64,000 nt of DNA from positions 2,108,001 through 2,172,000 of the forward strand of contig NZ_CP009518.1 of NCBI RefSeq assembly GCF_000970325.1, read 5' to 3'. Shown in pieces: positions 7,545 through 17,408 of this stretch (position 1 is its first letter; each line of letters begins with the position of its first letter). This DNA comes from Methanococcoides methylutens MM1 (GTDB lineage Archaea; Halobacteriota; Methanosarcinia; Methanosarcinales; Methanosarcinaceae). A model generated the notes under the pieces. It did no database searches and was not told where the DNA came from. It saw only the letters and a program-made list of their open reading frames with translations. Both the position numbers and the translations under genes were made by a program.

Positions 7545-9542
7545 ATGACAGGTCAAGTAGAGAGTGCCACAATACATAATGTATTGAATGTGGAAGAGAA
7601 CAGATGCAGCTTCCTCATAGAGAACATAAGCGATATATTCTATATCTTGAACTCAGACGGTGTGATAGATTACATCAGTCCCCAGATAAGCAAATTCGGG
7701 CTGGATTCCCAAAAGATGCATCAAACTTATTTTCTCAAATACATCAATTCATCGGACCGTGAGATACTTGCATCCGGATTCCGGAAGATGATAACTGACA
7801 GGACTCCTTTTGACACACTTCTCAGGGTCCTTGACCAGAATGGCGAAGAGCACTGGATCGAGAACCATGCTGAGTTCCAGAAAGCTGCTAACGGGAAGAA
7901 CTCCAGGATCATCGGCATAATGAAGGATGTCACCGAGCAGATCTCAATGGAAAAGGAACTCCAGAAGCTCCGTGACAACTCCAATGAAAAACTGGAGGTT
8001 CGGAATGCAGAGCTGATAAGTTCCAATGAAGAGCTCAAAAAAGAGAATGAGGAACTTAAAAAGTCAGGAGAGAGGGTTACCGGGCTCAGCCAGTTCCAGC
8101 AAACCGTCATTGAGAACGCTGACATATGGCTTGATGTCCTTAACAAGGATGTTGAGGTCGTCATATGGAACAACGCTGCAGAAAGGATAAGCGGATATTC
8201 AAGAGACGAAGTTGTCGGAAGCACCCGAATCTGGGAAAAACTTTACCCTGATGAGGAATATCGCGAAGAGGTATTCTCAACAATAGCCAGAATAATCGAG
8301 GAAGGACTGGAAGTCTCCGACCTGGAGACCATCATAACCAGAAAGGACGGCGAAAGCCGCGTAGTCTCATGGAACTATAAGAAACTCCTGAACACAAAAG
8401 GAGAGAATATAGGGACCATCGGCATAGGAAATGATATTACCAAAAGGAAAGAAGCGGAAGAGATGCAGATAAAGCATGTCCACTTCCTGCAGGAGCTCAT
8501 TGATGCGATCCCTGCACCTATATGTTACAAAGACAAGGAAGGTGCATATCTGGGATGCAACATGGCGTTTGAGAACTTTTCAGGTGTCAGAAAGGAGGAT
8601 ATGATCGGAAAGCTGGCATCCGAGCTACATGTAGATGAACTGATAGGGGAGCCGGATCATACAGATATGGAACTCATCGAAACCGGTGGAACAAGGACCT
8701 ACGAAAAAGAAGTTACCTATGCCAGCGACCAGAAAAAACACAATATCCTGGTAAACAAATCTGTTTTCACTGACATAAAAGGGAATGTCCTGGGAGTTAT
8801 AAGCGTTCTTCTTGACATCACCGAACGTGTCCGGTCAGAGATGATCCTGAAAGATTATGCTGAACAGCTTGAACATTCCAACGAACTTAAAGACATCTTT
8901 ACTGATATCATGCGCCATGACCTCCTGAACCATGCAAACGTTGTCAACGGGTTTGCCTACATGCTGCTGGAAATGGAAAAGGATGAGAAGAAGATAAGCA
9001 AACTGGAGAACATCGAGACAAGTAACCGTAAGCTTATGGAACTTATCGAGTCTGCAGCCTCTTTTGCAAAATTCGAGACCATCGAAGACATCAAATTCGA
9101 GTCCATCGAACTTTCAGGTATGTTAAAAGATGTCTCTAAAAATTTCCATTATCAGGCCAACCAGAAGAAAGTTGTTATCGAATATCCGGAACAGGGGACA
9201 TACAATGCACTGGCAAATCCCATGATAGAAGAGGTCTTTGCAAACCTTATATCAAATGCCATAAAATATGGCCCGGATAACTCAAAAGTGATCGTGGATA
9301 TCCTTGATAAAGACCAGGAATGGAAGGTCACGGTCACCGATTTTGGAGAAGGGATCCCGGATGAGGAGAAATCACTGGTCTTTGACCGCTTCAAACGGCT
9401 GGAAAAAGGCAGTGTCAAAGGGACGGGACTGGGACTTGCTATTGTCAAGAGGATCGTCGACCTGCATGGAGGATCTCTCAGTGTGGAGGATAATTCCGAA
9501 AGCAATGGAACCATCTTCGGGGTAACTTTCAGGAAAGCCTGA
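7545..9542 (+). CDS. PAS-domain sensor histidine kinase (first of a tandem pair)
   Basis: The protein has 665 residues and no clear membrane segment, so it probably senses a cytoplasmic signal. In order: a PAS domain (about 20-135), a short Glu/Lys-rich coiled coil (about 135-175), two more PAS domains (about 180-305 and 310-430), a HisKA-like region with MRHDLLNH (His near 457) and an HATPase domain (about 540-660) with an N-box (NLISNAIKYG), DFGEGIP and GTGLGLAIVKR. No receiver or DNA-binding domain is attached or adjacent, so its partner is unknown. The C-terminal three-quarters closely resemble the next gene, which indicates tandem duplication. Confidence 0.93.
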   Translation: MTGQVESATIHNVLNVEENRCSFLIENISDIFYILNSDGVIDYISPQISKFGLDSQKMHQTYFLKYINSSDREILASGFRKMITDRTPFDTLLRVLDQNGEEHWIENHAEFQKAANGKNSRIIGIMKDVTEQISMEKELQKLRDNSNEKLEVRNAELISSNEELKKENEELKKSGERVTGLSQFQQTVIENADIWLDVLNKDVEVVIWNNAAERISGYSRDEVVGSTRIWEKLYPDEEYREEVFSTIARIIEEGLEVSDLETIITRKDGESRVVSWNYKKLLNTKGENIGTIGIGNDITKRKEAEEMQIKHVHFLQELIDAIPAPICYKDKEGAYLGCNMAFENFSGVRKEDMIGKLASELHVDELIGEPDHTDMELIETGGTRTYEKEVTYASDQKKHNILVNKSVFTDIKGNVLGVISVLLDITERVRSEMILKDYAEQLEHSNELKDIFTDIMRHDLLNHANVVNGFAYMLLEMEKDEKKISKLENIETSNRKLMELIESAASFAKFETIEDIKFESIELSGMLKDVSKNFHYQANQKKVVIEYPEQGTYNALANPMIEEVFANLISNAIKYGPDNSKVIVDILDKDQEWKVTVTDFGEGIPDEEKSLVFDRFKRLEKGSVKGTGLGLAIVKRIVDLHGGSLSVEDNSESNGTIFGVTFRKA

Positions 9543-9729
9543 GATCATTTTCTAACTTAAGGTTCAAAAAAGCTTCATGGTTGCATAGCTTTGAAAAGTC
9601 ACATCTTTTAAACTTTATAGTATCTGCATATTTTACATCATATTTCAAAAACTTTAGACATATTGCACCTATTTGCACATTCTTTTTTACAATGAAGCTC
9701 CCGGGAACAATTATAGTTATATACGTGAC

Positions 9730-12534
9730 ATGAGCATAATAATATCCTGTTTTGTTTTTCTACTGCTCGGGGGGCAAACTATAGAAAAAGATACCAAAGA
9801 CTACGTTTCCATAAAGGATCTTGTTAACAAAGGTTAGGTTAAATATCGATACCTTATCGAGAACACCAAGGATATAGTTTATATTACAAATGAAGAAGGC
9901 ATAATTCTTTACATCAGCCCCCAGATAGCAAGATATGGGTTTGATCCTGAGGAGATGGAGAACAGATCATTTTCAGAGTACCTTCATCCGGAAGACCGCG
10001 GAAAGATAGTTGCTGCATTCCAGAAAGCAATGAGCAATAAAAATGCCCCTTCCAGCACATTCAGGATGCCTGATAGTGACGGAAACGTTCACTGGATAGA
10101 GAACTACCCCCACTTCCAGAGCGATGAAAATGGGAACTCTCGGGGATTGATAGGCGTACTCCGGGATGTAACAAAGCACAAGGCTGTAGAGGACGAACTC
10201 AAGAAATACCAGAATCGTCTCGAAGAGCTCGTGGAGCTCAGGACATCTGAGCTTAAAGCATCCAATGAAAAGCTCAAACTTGAGATAACCGAAAGAAAAC
10301 GGGCTGAAGAAGCATTAAAAGAAAAAGAGAGGCATATAAGCAGCCTTTTCGATGTAGCTCCCATAGGCATCGGGTTTTCCTATGACAGAAAGATAATGGA
10401 TGCTAATGAAGAAGCTTACCGCATACTTGGATACTCAAAAGATTTTGTGATCGGAAAAGACACCCGCATGTACTACCCATCTGATGAACATTACAGAGAG
10501 GTGGGAAAAGTAATTGAAGCCGTCATAAGGGAAAGAAAGACGCATACAATAGAGACACAGCTCGTAAACAAAGATGGAAAGATCATTGATGTTTCCCTGA
10601 AACTCGCACTTCTGGACACTGAAGACCCTTCAAGAGGGATCATATACACCCTGCAGGACATTACAGAACTTAAACAATATGAGAAGGCCATCAGGGAAAA
10701 GGAAGCAAAGATCAGGAGCGCATTCCTTGCAACACCAGTAGGTATAGGAGTTGTATGGGACAGGGTGTTCAGAGATGTTAATGACAATATGTGCGATCTT
10801 GTCGGGTACTCCAGTGAAGAGATAATCGGGACAAATACCCGGTTCCTCTACCCCAATAATGATGAGTACTACAGGATCGGTGCTCTGTTGCAGGGCATGA
10901 TAAGGATAAAGGAACCACTCAAAACACAGGGCAGATGGATACGCAAGGATGGAAAAGAGATCAACGTTGCTTTTACCTTTGCACTTGTAGACCCCCAGGA
11001 TCCGCCTGCTGGGATCACGTTCACAGTAGAGGATATCACTGAGAAACTGCTTGCTGAAGAGAAGATATGCAACCTGACCCAGTTCCAGCAAACCGTTATT
11101 GAAAACGCGGATATCTGGCTTAACGTCCTTAACGAAAAGGCAGAAGTTGTCATATGGAACAATGCTGCGGAAAAAATAAGCGGGTATTCCAGGGAAGAGA
11201 TCATTGGTAGTGACAGGATCTGGGAACTTCTATATCCTGAAGAAGAATATCGCAAAGAGATATTTGCAGAAGCAAAGGCCATTCTGGAACAGGGCAAGCG
11301 GGTAGCAGGGCTCGAGACCACTATCATAAGAAAGGATGGCGAAGAACGCATTATATCATGGAACTCCAGAAACCTTGTCAATGAAAAAAGGGAAGTCATC
11401 GGATCCATTGCCATTGGAAACGACATCACTCAAAGGAAGGAGGCTGAAAAGGTACAGAAAACCTACTTCCACTTCCTTCAGGAACTCATCGATGCGGTCC
11501 CGGTCCCCGTATTCTACAAGAATAAGGATGGAACATACCTTGGATGCAACAAGGCATTTGAGAATTTTATCGGAATTAAGAAAGAAGACCTTGTTGGTAA
11601 AACGGTATTTGATATTGCACCCGAAGATCTTGCAATACAATATTATGAAAAGGATAACGAGCTTTTCGAGAACGGTGGGATACAGGTCTACGAATCATCC
11701 ACCGAATCACAGACCGATGGTTCAATAAGAAGGGTGATGTTCAACAAATCTCTTTTCACAGATCTCAATGGAGATGTTGCCGGGCTTGTCGGAGCAATTA
11801 TAGATATAACAGATATCAAGAGGAATGAGGAAACCCTCAGGAAATATGCAGAACAGCTTGAACTTTCGAACGAGTTTAAAGGCATATTTACAGATATTCT
11901 GAGTCATGATATCCTGAACCATGCAACGGTCATCGACGGATATACATGCCTTCTGCTTGCAGAAGAAGATGAGGAAAATAAACTGGCAAAACTGGAAAAG
12001 ATCGAGAATACCAACAAAAAGCTCATAGAACTTATCGACTGTGTGGCAGCTTTTGCCAAACTGGAATCTGTGACCGAGATTATCTCTGAAAAAGTAGACC
12101 TCATGAAGGTACTGAATGATTGTATTTCCCAATTCGAATATCAGGCTGCACAAAAGAACATACAGATCGTGAATGAGAACAAAGGAAAGTTTGATACGAT
12201 CGCAAATCCGATGATCGAGGAAGTGTTCACGAACCTGATATCAAATGCTGTGAAGTACAGCCCTGAGAACGAGAACATAGAAATAGCTGTAAAAGACCTG
12301 AATGAAAACTGGAAAGTAACAATTACGGACTCAGGAGAGGGAATTGGAGATAATGATAAGAAGATGATCTTCGACCGCTTCAAAAGAGCAGTTGGAGATT
12401 GCAATATAAAGGGAAGCGGACTTGGTCTCGCAATTGTCAAGAGAATAGTCGAACTGCATGGCGGACAGGTTGGAGTGGAAGACAACCCGAACGGTCCGGG
12501 AAGTGTTTTCTGGGTAACGTTAAAGAAAGCTTAA
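9730..12534 (+). CDS. PAS-domain sensor histidine kinase with in-frame amber codon
   Basis: The kinase core (HisKA with LSHDILNH, then N-box and GSGLGLAIVKR) and the last two PAS domains are close relatives of the upstream kinase. This copy has about five PAS domains and a coiled coil near 10190-10330. The first ordinary in-frame start after the amber codon, ATG 9955, would cut the first PAS domain in half. Frame-preserving PAS sequence (YLIENTKDIVYI) runs upstream to a TAG at 9835-9837, and the frame stays open back to ATG 9730. The intact product therefore needs UAG to be read, presumably as pyrrolysine. A start at ATA 9781, behind a purine-rich ggggg, is also possible. Otherwise the gene has a decayed N-terminus. 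Confidence 0.8.
9835..9837 (+). other. in-frame TAG, candidate pyrrolysine codon
   Basis: The TAG lies between DLVNKG and VKYRYLIEN in the reading frame of the second histidine kinase. No ATG, GTG or TTG follows in frame for 117 bases. No other complete gene checked in this window ends in TAG. Confidence 0.5.
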
Positions 12535-12580
12535 TTCAATATTAAAACAAAATAGAATAATTGAAACGGAGGTTATTGAA

Positions 12581-12814
12581 GTGGAAGAATTTACAAAGGA
12601 ACAACTTGCAAAATACAATGGTCAGGACGGAGAAAAGTGCTACATAGCATATAAGGGAAAGGTCTACGATGTAACTGAAAGCATGCTATGGGATGAGGGA
12701 GATCATCAGGGCATGCATGAAGCTGGAATAGACCTTACAGAGGAAATGGACGATTCACCCCATGACGATGATGTTATGGAAGACTTCCCTGTTGTCGGTA
12801 CATTGGTAGATTGA
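12581..12814 (+). CDS. cytochrome b5-like heme-binding domain protein
   Basis: This 77-residue protein is a single cytochrome b5-like domain of the small archaeal/bacterial type. It begins EEFTKEQLAKYNG and continues with CYIAYKGKVYDVTES, then GDHQGMHEAG and a final VVGTLV strand, the order seen in the steroid/heme-binding cytochrome b5 fold. His residues in the GDHQGMHEAG stretch may be heme ligands. It probably acts as a small cytoplasmic electron carrier or heme/ligand binder. The start is GTG 12581, supported by the Shine-Dalgarno GGAGG ten bases upstream. It stands alone before a hairpin. Confidence 0.85.
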   Translation: MEEFTKEQLAKYNGQDGEKCYIAYKGKVYDVTESMLWDEGDHQGMHEAGIDLTEEMDDSPHDDDVMEDFPVVGTLVD

Positions 12815-12847
12815 AGATATGAAATTAAGGCTTTTAAAAAGGCCACC

Positions 12848-12871
12848 CCGGGCATTATTGGAAATGCCCGG
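12848..12871 (+). terminator. hairpin after the cytochrome b5-like gene
   Basis: A perfect 9-base stem (CCGGGCATT / AATGCCCGG) encloses a 6-base loop, followed within 15 bases by an AT-rich stretch. It lies between the cytochrome b5-like gene and the coenzyme M operon and probably marks the end of the first transcript. Confidence 0.5.
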
Positions 12872-12999
12872 AATACACATATTAATTTTTTACAATCGTG
12901 TTTCCTGATAGTAGACACTCCCCCATCCCTCTGGCTTAAAACGGCAATTTTTGCCTGATTAATGGAAAAATATATAAACAAATTTTCCGACTTGAAGGC

Positions 13000-14253
13000 A
13001 TGAGCAAGTATGTCGTTAAGTGTCCAAGATGTGAAGAAGTGCAGGACCCGTACGCATTACATTGTGAAAATGATGATGCATTGCTGCGTACAGAGTATTC
13101 CAAAAAACAGATCGAAACATCAGATATGCCGGGAATCTGGAGATATATCGATTGGCTACCTGTGAATGGAATCATAGAAGAAGGCACAGGCAGGCCTGTA
13201 ACATACAAGAGTGAAGGTTTTGCAAAAGAGCTTGGACTTAACGACCTGAACATTACTTTTAACGGATACTGGCCTGAAAAAGGGGCATTCATAAGGACAT
13301 GCAGCTTCAAGGACCTCGAGTCCTTCCCCACAATGCAGCGTTTGATAGAAAGGGATGAAGAGCGCATAATGGTGGTCGCCTCTGCCGGCAACACTGCCAG
13401 GGCCTTCGCTCATGTGGCATCCATAACAGGACAGAAACTACTACTCATAGTTCCAAAGAACAGTATGCATCGCCTGTGGACAACTGATGATGACACATCA
13501 TCCATATGTACTGTCACCGTGGAAGGTGACTACTACCAGGCTATCGCAATGGCAGAAAAGATAGCAGCAAAAGAAGGATTTGTAAGTGAGGGTGGTGCCC
13601 GCAACGTTGCCAGGAGGGATGGAATGGCAACCGTGATGCTGGATGCTGTACTCACTACAGGAAGCCTCCCTCAACACTATTTCCAGGCAGTAGGCAGCGG
13701 AACAGGTGGCATCTCAGCCTGGGAAGCATCAATGAGACTTCTGGAGGACGGTCGTTTCGGCAACAATATGCCACGCCTTCACCTTGCCCAGAACTTGCCA
13801 TGTGCACCTCTCTACTCGTTATGGACCGGTATTGAACTTACCGGGCGTTGCCCTGAAGAGATGCATGACGATGTGCTCTACAACAGGAAACCACCATACT
13901 CTGCCAGTGGCGGAGTAAAGGACGCACTTGATGACACTAACGGAATGATCTACGGCATCACTAACAAGGAAGCCGAAGATGCACAGAAGCTTTTCGAAGA
14001 GACCGAAGGTATCGACATATTACCGGCACCTGGTGTCGCCTGTGCAGCATTGATAAAGGCTGTGGAAACCGGGGAGATCAACGCTGATGACAGTATCGTG
14101 CTGAACATAACCGGTGGCGGACAAAAAAGACTGGAAGAAGATTTTACCACAAAACAACTGGATGTCGGGCTTACCGTATCCCCTGAAGATCCGGATGCTG
14201 AAAAAAAGATACTGGAAAAGATTTCCGAATTTTTTAACGAAGGAGGTTGTTGA
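13000..14253 (+). CDS. cysteate synthase (coenzyme M biosynthesis)
   Basis: The 417-residue protein is a PLP enzyme of the threonine synthase fold. It turns O-phosphoserine and sulfite into L-cysteate, the entry step to coenzyme M in Methanosarcinales. Visible features are an N-terminal zinc-like cysteine set (Cys8, Cys11, Cys22), the PLP lysine in CSFKDLE (Lys104), a VASAGNTARAF phosphate-site motif and a Gly-rich GSGTGGISAW loop. The assignment over threonine synthase rests on the overall sequence and on the operon, which ends with sulfopyruvate decarboxylase. The next gene starts one base after its stop, so translation is coupled. A transaminase, not in the window, should convert cysteate to sulfopyruvate. 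Confidence 0.88.
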   Translation: MSKYVVKCPRCEEVQDPYALHCENDDALLRTEYSKKQIETSDMPGIWRYIDWLPVNGIIEEGTGRPVTYKSEGFAKELGLNDLNITFNGYWPEKGAFIRTCSFKDLESFPTMQRLIERDEERIMVVASAGNTARAFAHVASITGQKLLLIVPKNSMHRLWTTDDDTSSICTVTVEGDYYQAIAMAEKIAAKEGFVSEGGARNVARRDGMATVMLDAVLTTGSLPQHYFQAVGSGTGGISAWEASMRLLEDGRFGNNMPRLHLAQNLPCAPLYSLWTGIELTGRCPEEMHDDVLYNRKPPYSASGGVKDALDDTNGMIYGITNKEAEDAQKLFEETEGIDILPAPGVACAALIKAVETGEINADDSIVLNITGGGQKRLEEDFTTKQLDVGLTVSPEDPDAEKKILEKISEFFNEGGC

Positions 14254-15018
14254 ATGAGTAATCCTATCAAGCTGACGATCATCGGAGGCATTAACAAGGA
14301 CGGAACAAAGGAAGCTATCGACAGGGTGGAAGTGAGCCCCGGGGACATCCTTGGGATAGTTGGTCCGACTGGTTCCGGAAAAAGTACACTTATCGATGAT
14401 ATCGAACAACTGGCACAGGGAGACACACCCACCGGCCGCAGGATACTCATCAATGACGAAGAACCTGATACAAAGATGAGAGTTGACCCGCGCCTGAAGC
14501 TCATAGCACAGCTATCCCAGAACATGCATTTCCTTGCTGACATGACAGTTTCCGAGTTCCTGCAGATGCATGCCAGAAGCCGTGGAAAAGATCCAGAACT
14601 AATGCACAAGGTCATCGAACTTGCAAATACACTTACAGGAGAACCCATCCATGAGGATGACCCGCTTACCGTTCTCAGTGGTGGCCAGTCACGCTCCCTT
14701 ATGACCGCTGACATCGCAGTGATCAGCGATTCACCCATCGTGCTTATCGATGAGATAGAGAATGCAGGAATTAAAAAGCAGGAAGCACTGGAACTTCTGG
14801 CCGGAGAGGGAAAGATCGTTGTGGTTGTCACACATGACCCTGTTCTTGCACTCATGGCATCCCGCAGGATAGTCATAAAGAACGGCGGAATGAACGATAT
14901 AATCACAACAAGCACTGAAGAGAAGAATGTGGGTGATCGTGTCTCAGAGGTCGACAACTGGATGATGGACCTTCGTGAGATCATTCGCAGGGGAGAGGTC
15001 GTGGAAGGTGTCGTATGA
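14254..15018 (+). CDS. ABC-type ATPase of the coenzyme M operon, function unknown
   Basis: This 254-residue protein is a soluble ATP-binding cassette with no permease nearby. Walker A (GPTGSGKST) spans residues 37-45. The signature LSGGQSRSL, Walker B ([11 protein letters not shown]) and switch VVVTHDP follow in normal order. The Q-loop region is SQNMHF. The N-terminal part begins with an unusual ITIIGG-like strand rather than the standard ABC start. It sits between cysteate synthase and a GTPase gene, overlapping the latter by 4 bases. This position and the missing permease suggest a maturation or metal/sulfur-handling role rather than transport. That role is inference. Confidence 0.8.
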   Translation: MSNPIKLTIIGGINKDGTKEAIDRVEVSPGDILGIVGPTGSGKSTLIDDIEQLAQGDTPTGRRILINDEEPDTKMRVDPRLKLIAQLSQNMHFLADMTVSEFLQMHARSRGKDPELMHKVIELANTLTGEPIHEDDPLTVLSGGQSRSLMTADIAVISDSPIVLIDEIENAGIKKQEALELLAGEGKIVVVVTHDPVLALMASRRIVIKNGGMNDIITTSTEEKNVGDRVSEVDNWMMDLREIIRRGEVVEGVV

Positions 15019-15716
15019 AACTCGTAGTTGTTGCAGGAACCCCTGGATCCGGAAAGACATCCGTATTGCTTCATACCATACAGGCCCTGAAAAGGCGAGG
15101 AAACAAGCCTGCAGTGGTCAAGGTAGACTGCCTCTGGACAGATGATGACAAAAGGTTCGCAAGACTTGAAGTTCCGATCAGGGTCGGTCTTGCCAGGGAC
15201 ATGTGCCCGGACCATTTTACCATTTACAATACTGAGCCCATGCTCCAGTGGGCAGAGGAAGAAGGTGCAAACGTTCTGCTCAATGAGACAGCAGGATTGT
15301 GCCTGAGGTGTGCACCATACCCGGATTCATGTCTGGCTGTCTGTGTCATTGATGTGACCACCGGTCCAAACACGCCCCTAAAGGTCGGCCCGCTGCTGAC
15401 AACGGCAGATATCGTGGTCATGACAAAGGGGGACATCGTCTCACAGGCAGAACGTGAGGTTTTCAGGGAAAGGGTACTGGAAGTTAACCCTGAATGCATG
15501 GTCGTGGAAGCTAACGGACTTAGCGGAAAAGGTGCCATCGAACTTGCAGAGCTTATCGAGGAAGGAATAGAGGCAGACGTTGAGGATATGACCCTCAGAT
15601 ATAACCCCCCACTTGCGATATGCACCCTCTGCAGTGGTGAAAAGCGCGTTGAACGCAAATACCACATGGGAGTTCTACGCCACCTCGACGGATTCATGGA
15701 ATACAAGGGGGAATGA
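15015..15716 (+). CDS. HypB/CobW-like P-loop GTPase, function unknown
   Basis: The 233-residue protein opens with a P-loop (GTPGSGKT, residues 8-15) and has [10 protein letters not shown] and MTKGD in the places where SIMIBI-class metal-chaperone GTPases (HypB, UreG, CobW) carry their switch and base-recognition motifs. Two CxxC-type pairs, CLRC near the middle and CTLC near the C-terminus, could bind a metal or Fe-S cluster. It overlaps the upstream ABC ATPase gene by 4 bases and lies 3 bases before the Fe-S gene. With its neighbours it looks like a metallocentre-assembly set dedicated to coenzyme M synthesis; that is inference from context. Confidence 0.8.
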   Translation: MKLVVVAGTPGSGKTSVLLHTIQALKRRGNKPAVVKVDCLWTDDDKRFARLEVPIRVGLARDMCPDHFTIYNTEPMLQWAEEEGANVLLNETAGLCLRCAPYPDSCLAVCVIDVTTGPNTPLKVGPLLTTADIVVMTKGDIVSQAEREVFRERVLEVNPECMVVEANGLSGKGAIELAELIEEGIEADVEDMTLRYNPPLAICTLCSGEKRVERKYHMGVLRHLDGFMEYKGE

Positions 15717-15719
15717 ACA

Positions 15720-16346
15720 ATGCAGGAGATACTTGAGCTGCTGCCAGGATACAATTGTGGTAAATGCGGATACAAGCAATGCCGCGATCTTGCGGATAAT
15801 ATGAGAAGAGCAGAGGACATCGGACTCTGCCCTTTTCTAGGAAAACAGCAATTCGCCGAGAACAGGAAGAAGCTGAAAGAGATCCTAAAGGACAGGTCTG
15901 ACAGCACGAACATCATTGGTGTGATCGACGGCCTGGAAGCCGATTTCACCCTTGCGCCCCTTGACGGCGAACCCACATGCAGGGAGGACATTCATCCTAT
16001 TGACGGCACCGAGATGAAAAAAGGTGACCTCGTAAGATACCGGCCACTTGGCTGCCCCATAACGCATTTCGCAAAGGTCATCGAAGCCTCCCGTGGAATG
16101 AACACCATCCACATGGTGGGCCCTATCCAGCGCCTTGGAAATGAAGAGGTTGAGTTCATTGACGCAGGGATCTGTCTTATCTTCGCCTTTGACGGAAAAG
16201 TAGAAACAGGACGTATCCCGAGAGTTGGTGAAACAGTGAAGTTCATACCCACACATTGCATGATGCAGAAAGTGCATTCAGGCATTGTTGTCGGAGTTGA
16301 GGAAAGAAATGTCAGGATCGAAGCGATCGATCTGAAGGTATGGTGA
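15720..16346 (+). CDS. 4Fe-4S domain protein of the coenzyme M operon
   Basis: The N-terminus has the four-cysteine pattern NCGKCGYKQC ... GLCPF (Cys13, Cys16, Cys21, Cys37), like the Fe-S module of the CODH/acetyl-CoA synthase gamma subunit. This predicts one [4Fe-4S] cluster. The remaining 150 residues form a beta-rich domain with MVGPIQRLG and a GRIPRVGE turn and match no family I can name. At 208 residues the protein is small and soluble. It sits in the middle of the operon, 3 bases after the GTPase and 4 before comD. An electron-transfer or cluster-donor role is inferred. Confidence 0.75.
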   Translation: MQEILELLPGYNCGKCGYKQCRDLADNMRRAEDIGLCPFLGKQQFAENRKKLKEILKDRSDSTNIIGVIDGLEADFTLAPLDGEPTCREDIHPIDGTEMKKGDLVRYRPLGCPITHFAKVIEASRGMNTIHMVGPIQRLGNEEVEFIDAGICLIFAFDGKVETGRIPRVGETVKFIPTHCMMQKVHSGIVVGVEERNVRIEAIDLKVW

Positions 16347-16350
16347 TCAA

Positions 16351-16848
16351 ATGGACCCAAGCACATCAGTATTCAATGGTATGAGATTTGCAGGCATTGA
16401 CCTTGTTGTAAGTGTACCCTGCGTCAACCTGAAGGACATACTTCCAATGATAGATAATGATCCGAACATAATCCATGTGCCGGTTACCCGCGAGGAAGAA
16501 GGCGTAGGAATATGTGCCGGAGCCTACATGGGAGGAAAGGTCCCTGCAATGCTAATGCAGAACTCAGGACTTGGAAATTCCATCAACGCACTTGCTTCAC
16601 TGAACAAATTGTTCCACATCCCGCTGGTGCTGATCATGAGTCACAGGGGTATTGAAGGTGAGACCATTTGTGCCCAGGTACCCATGGGCCAGCTTACACC
16701 GTCTTTGCTCGATTCCCTGGACATACCTTATGTAGTACCCACCATAGACAACGTGGAAGATGCAATAATCCATGCATGGAACATCGCAGCAGATAAGGGT
16801 AGACCTGTTGCTGTCCTTCTTGAGATCGGGTTCTGGGAGGCAGAATGA
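16351..16848 (+). CDS. comD: sulfopyruvate decarboxylase alpha subunit
   Basis: The 165-residue protein matches the N-terminal (pyrimidine-binding) half of thiamine-diphosphate enzymes. It has FAGIDLVVSVPC, then PVTREEEGVGICAGAYMGG, whose Glu activates the cofactor, and MQNSGLGNSINAL. In Methanosarcinales this half is a separate gene. With ComE it decarboxylates sulfopyruvate to sulfoacetaldehyde in coenzyme M synthesis. The 4-base overlap with the downstream gene, ATGA type, is expected for subunits made in equal amounts. It follows the Fe-S gene by 4 bases. Confidence 0.92.
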   Translation: MDPSTSVFNGMRFAGIDLVVSVPCVNLKDILPMIDNDPNIIHVPVTREEEGVGICAGAYMGGKVPAMLMQNSGLGNSINALASLNKLFHIPLVLIMSHRGIEGETICAQVPMGQLTPSLLDSLDIPYVVPTIDNVEDAIIHAWNIAADKGRPVAVLLEIGFWEAE

Positions 16849-17408
16849 AGCGCATAGATGCGATCTCAATGATTGCCAGAAAAGCAGAAGAGAAGAACTC
16901 ACTCATTGTAGCTAACATTGGATATCCTTCCAGGGAACTAAACGACCTGAAAGACAGACCTGGAAACTTCTACATGCTTGGCTCCATGGGACTCTCATCG
17001 TCCATTGGCCTCGGTCTATCCCTGGCTGTCCCTGAAAGACATGTCATTGCCATAGACGGTGATGGCTCAGTTCTCATGAACATGGGAAGCCTTGCCACCA
17101 TTGCACACCAGAATCCTGAGAACTACCTGCTTGTTATCATTGACAACGGAACCTACGGTTCCACCGGAGACCAGCCCACAGCCACATCCCTTGGAACAGA
17201 TCTTGGCGCTGTTGCAAAAGGAGCAGGTATCGATGAAGTTCACACAGTGGATAACGAAGAAGATCTCGAAAAGATGCTAAAAGAAGTTGACAGGGGAGTG
17301 CTCGTTGTACGCGTGGATCCTGGAAATGCATCCGTACCTGTGATCTGCCTTTCCCCTGAAGAGATAATCGAACGCTTTATGGCTGAATCTGCTCGACCAT
17401 CTGAGTAA
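16845..17408 (+). CDS. comE: sulfopyruvate decarboxylase beta subunit
   Basis: The 187-residue subunit carries the diphosphate-binding half of the enzyme. The motif IDGDGSVLMNMGSL followed 20 or so residues later by VIIDNGTYG is the GDG-x(25)-DN thiamine-diphosphate signature. It pairs with ComD to make sulfoacetaldehyde. The gene is the last of the coenzyme M operon. Its 3' end overlaps by 32 bases the 3' end of the oppositely oriented ComF-like gene, so transcripts from the two are complementary at their ends. Confidence 0.92.
   Translation: MKRIDAISMIARKAEEKNSLIVANIGYPSRELNDLKDRPGNFYMLGSMGLSSSIGLGLSLAVPERHVIAIDGDGSVLMNMGSLATIAHQNPENYLLVIIDNGTYGSTGDQPTATSLGTDLGAVAKGAGIDEVHTVDNEEDLEKMLKEVDRGVLVVRVDPGNASVPVICLSPEEIIERFMAESARPSE

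Noticed and set aside
13950..15215. 421-codon minus-strand frame opposite the coenzyme M operon
   Set aside because: It runs antisense to cysteate synthase and the ABC ATPase, which have clear motifs. Its product is Ser/Ile-rich low-complexity sequence typical of a shadow frame.
15224..15991. 255-codon minus-strand frame
   Set aside because: It is antisense to the GTPase and Fe-S genes, has a Ser-rich composition and matches no domain.
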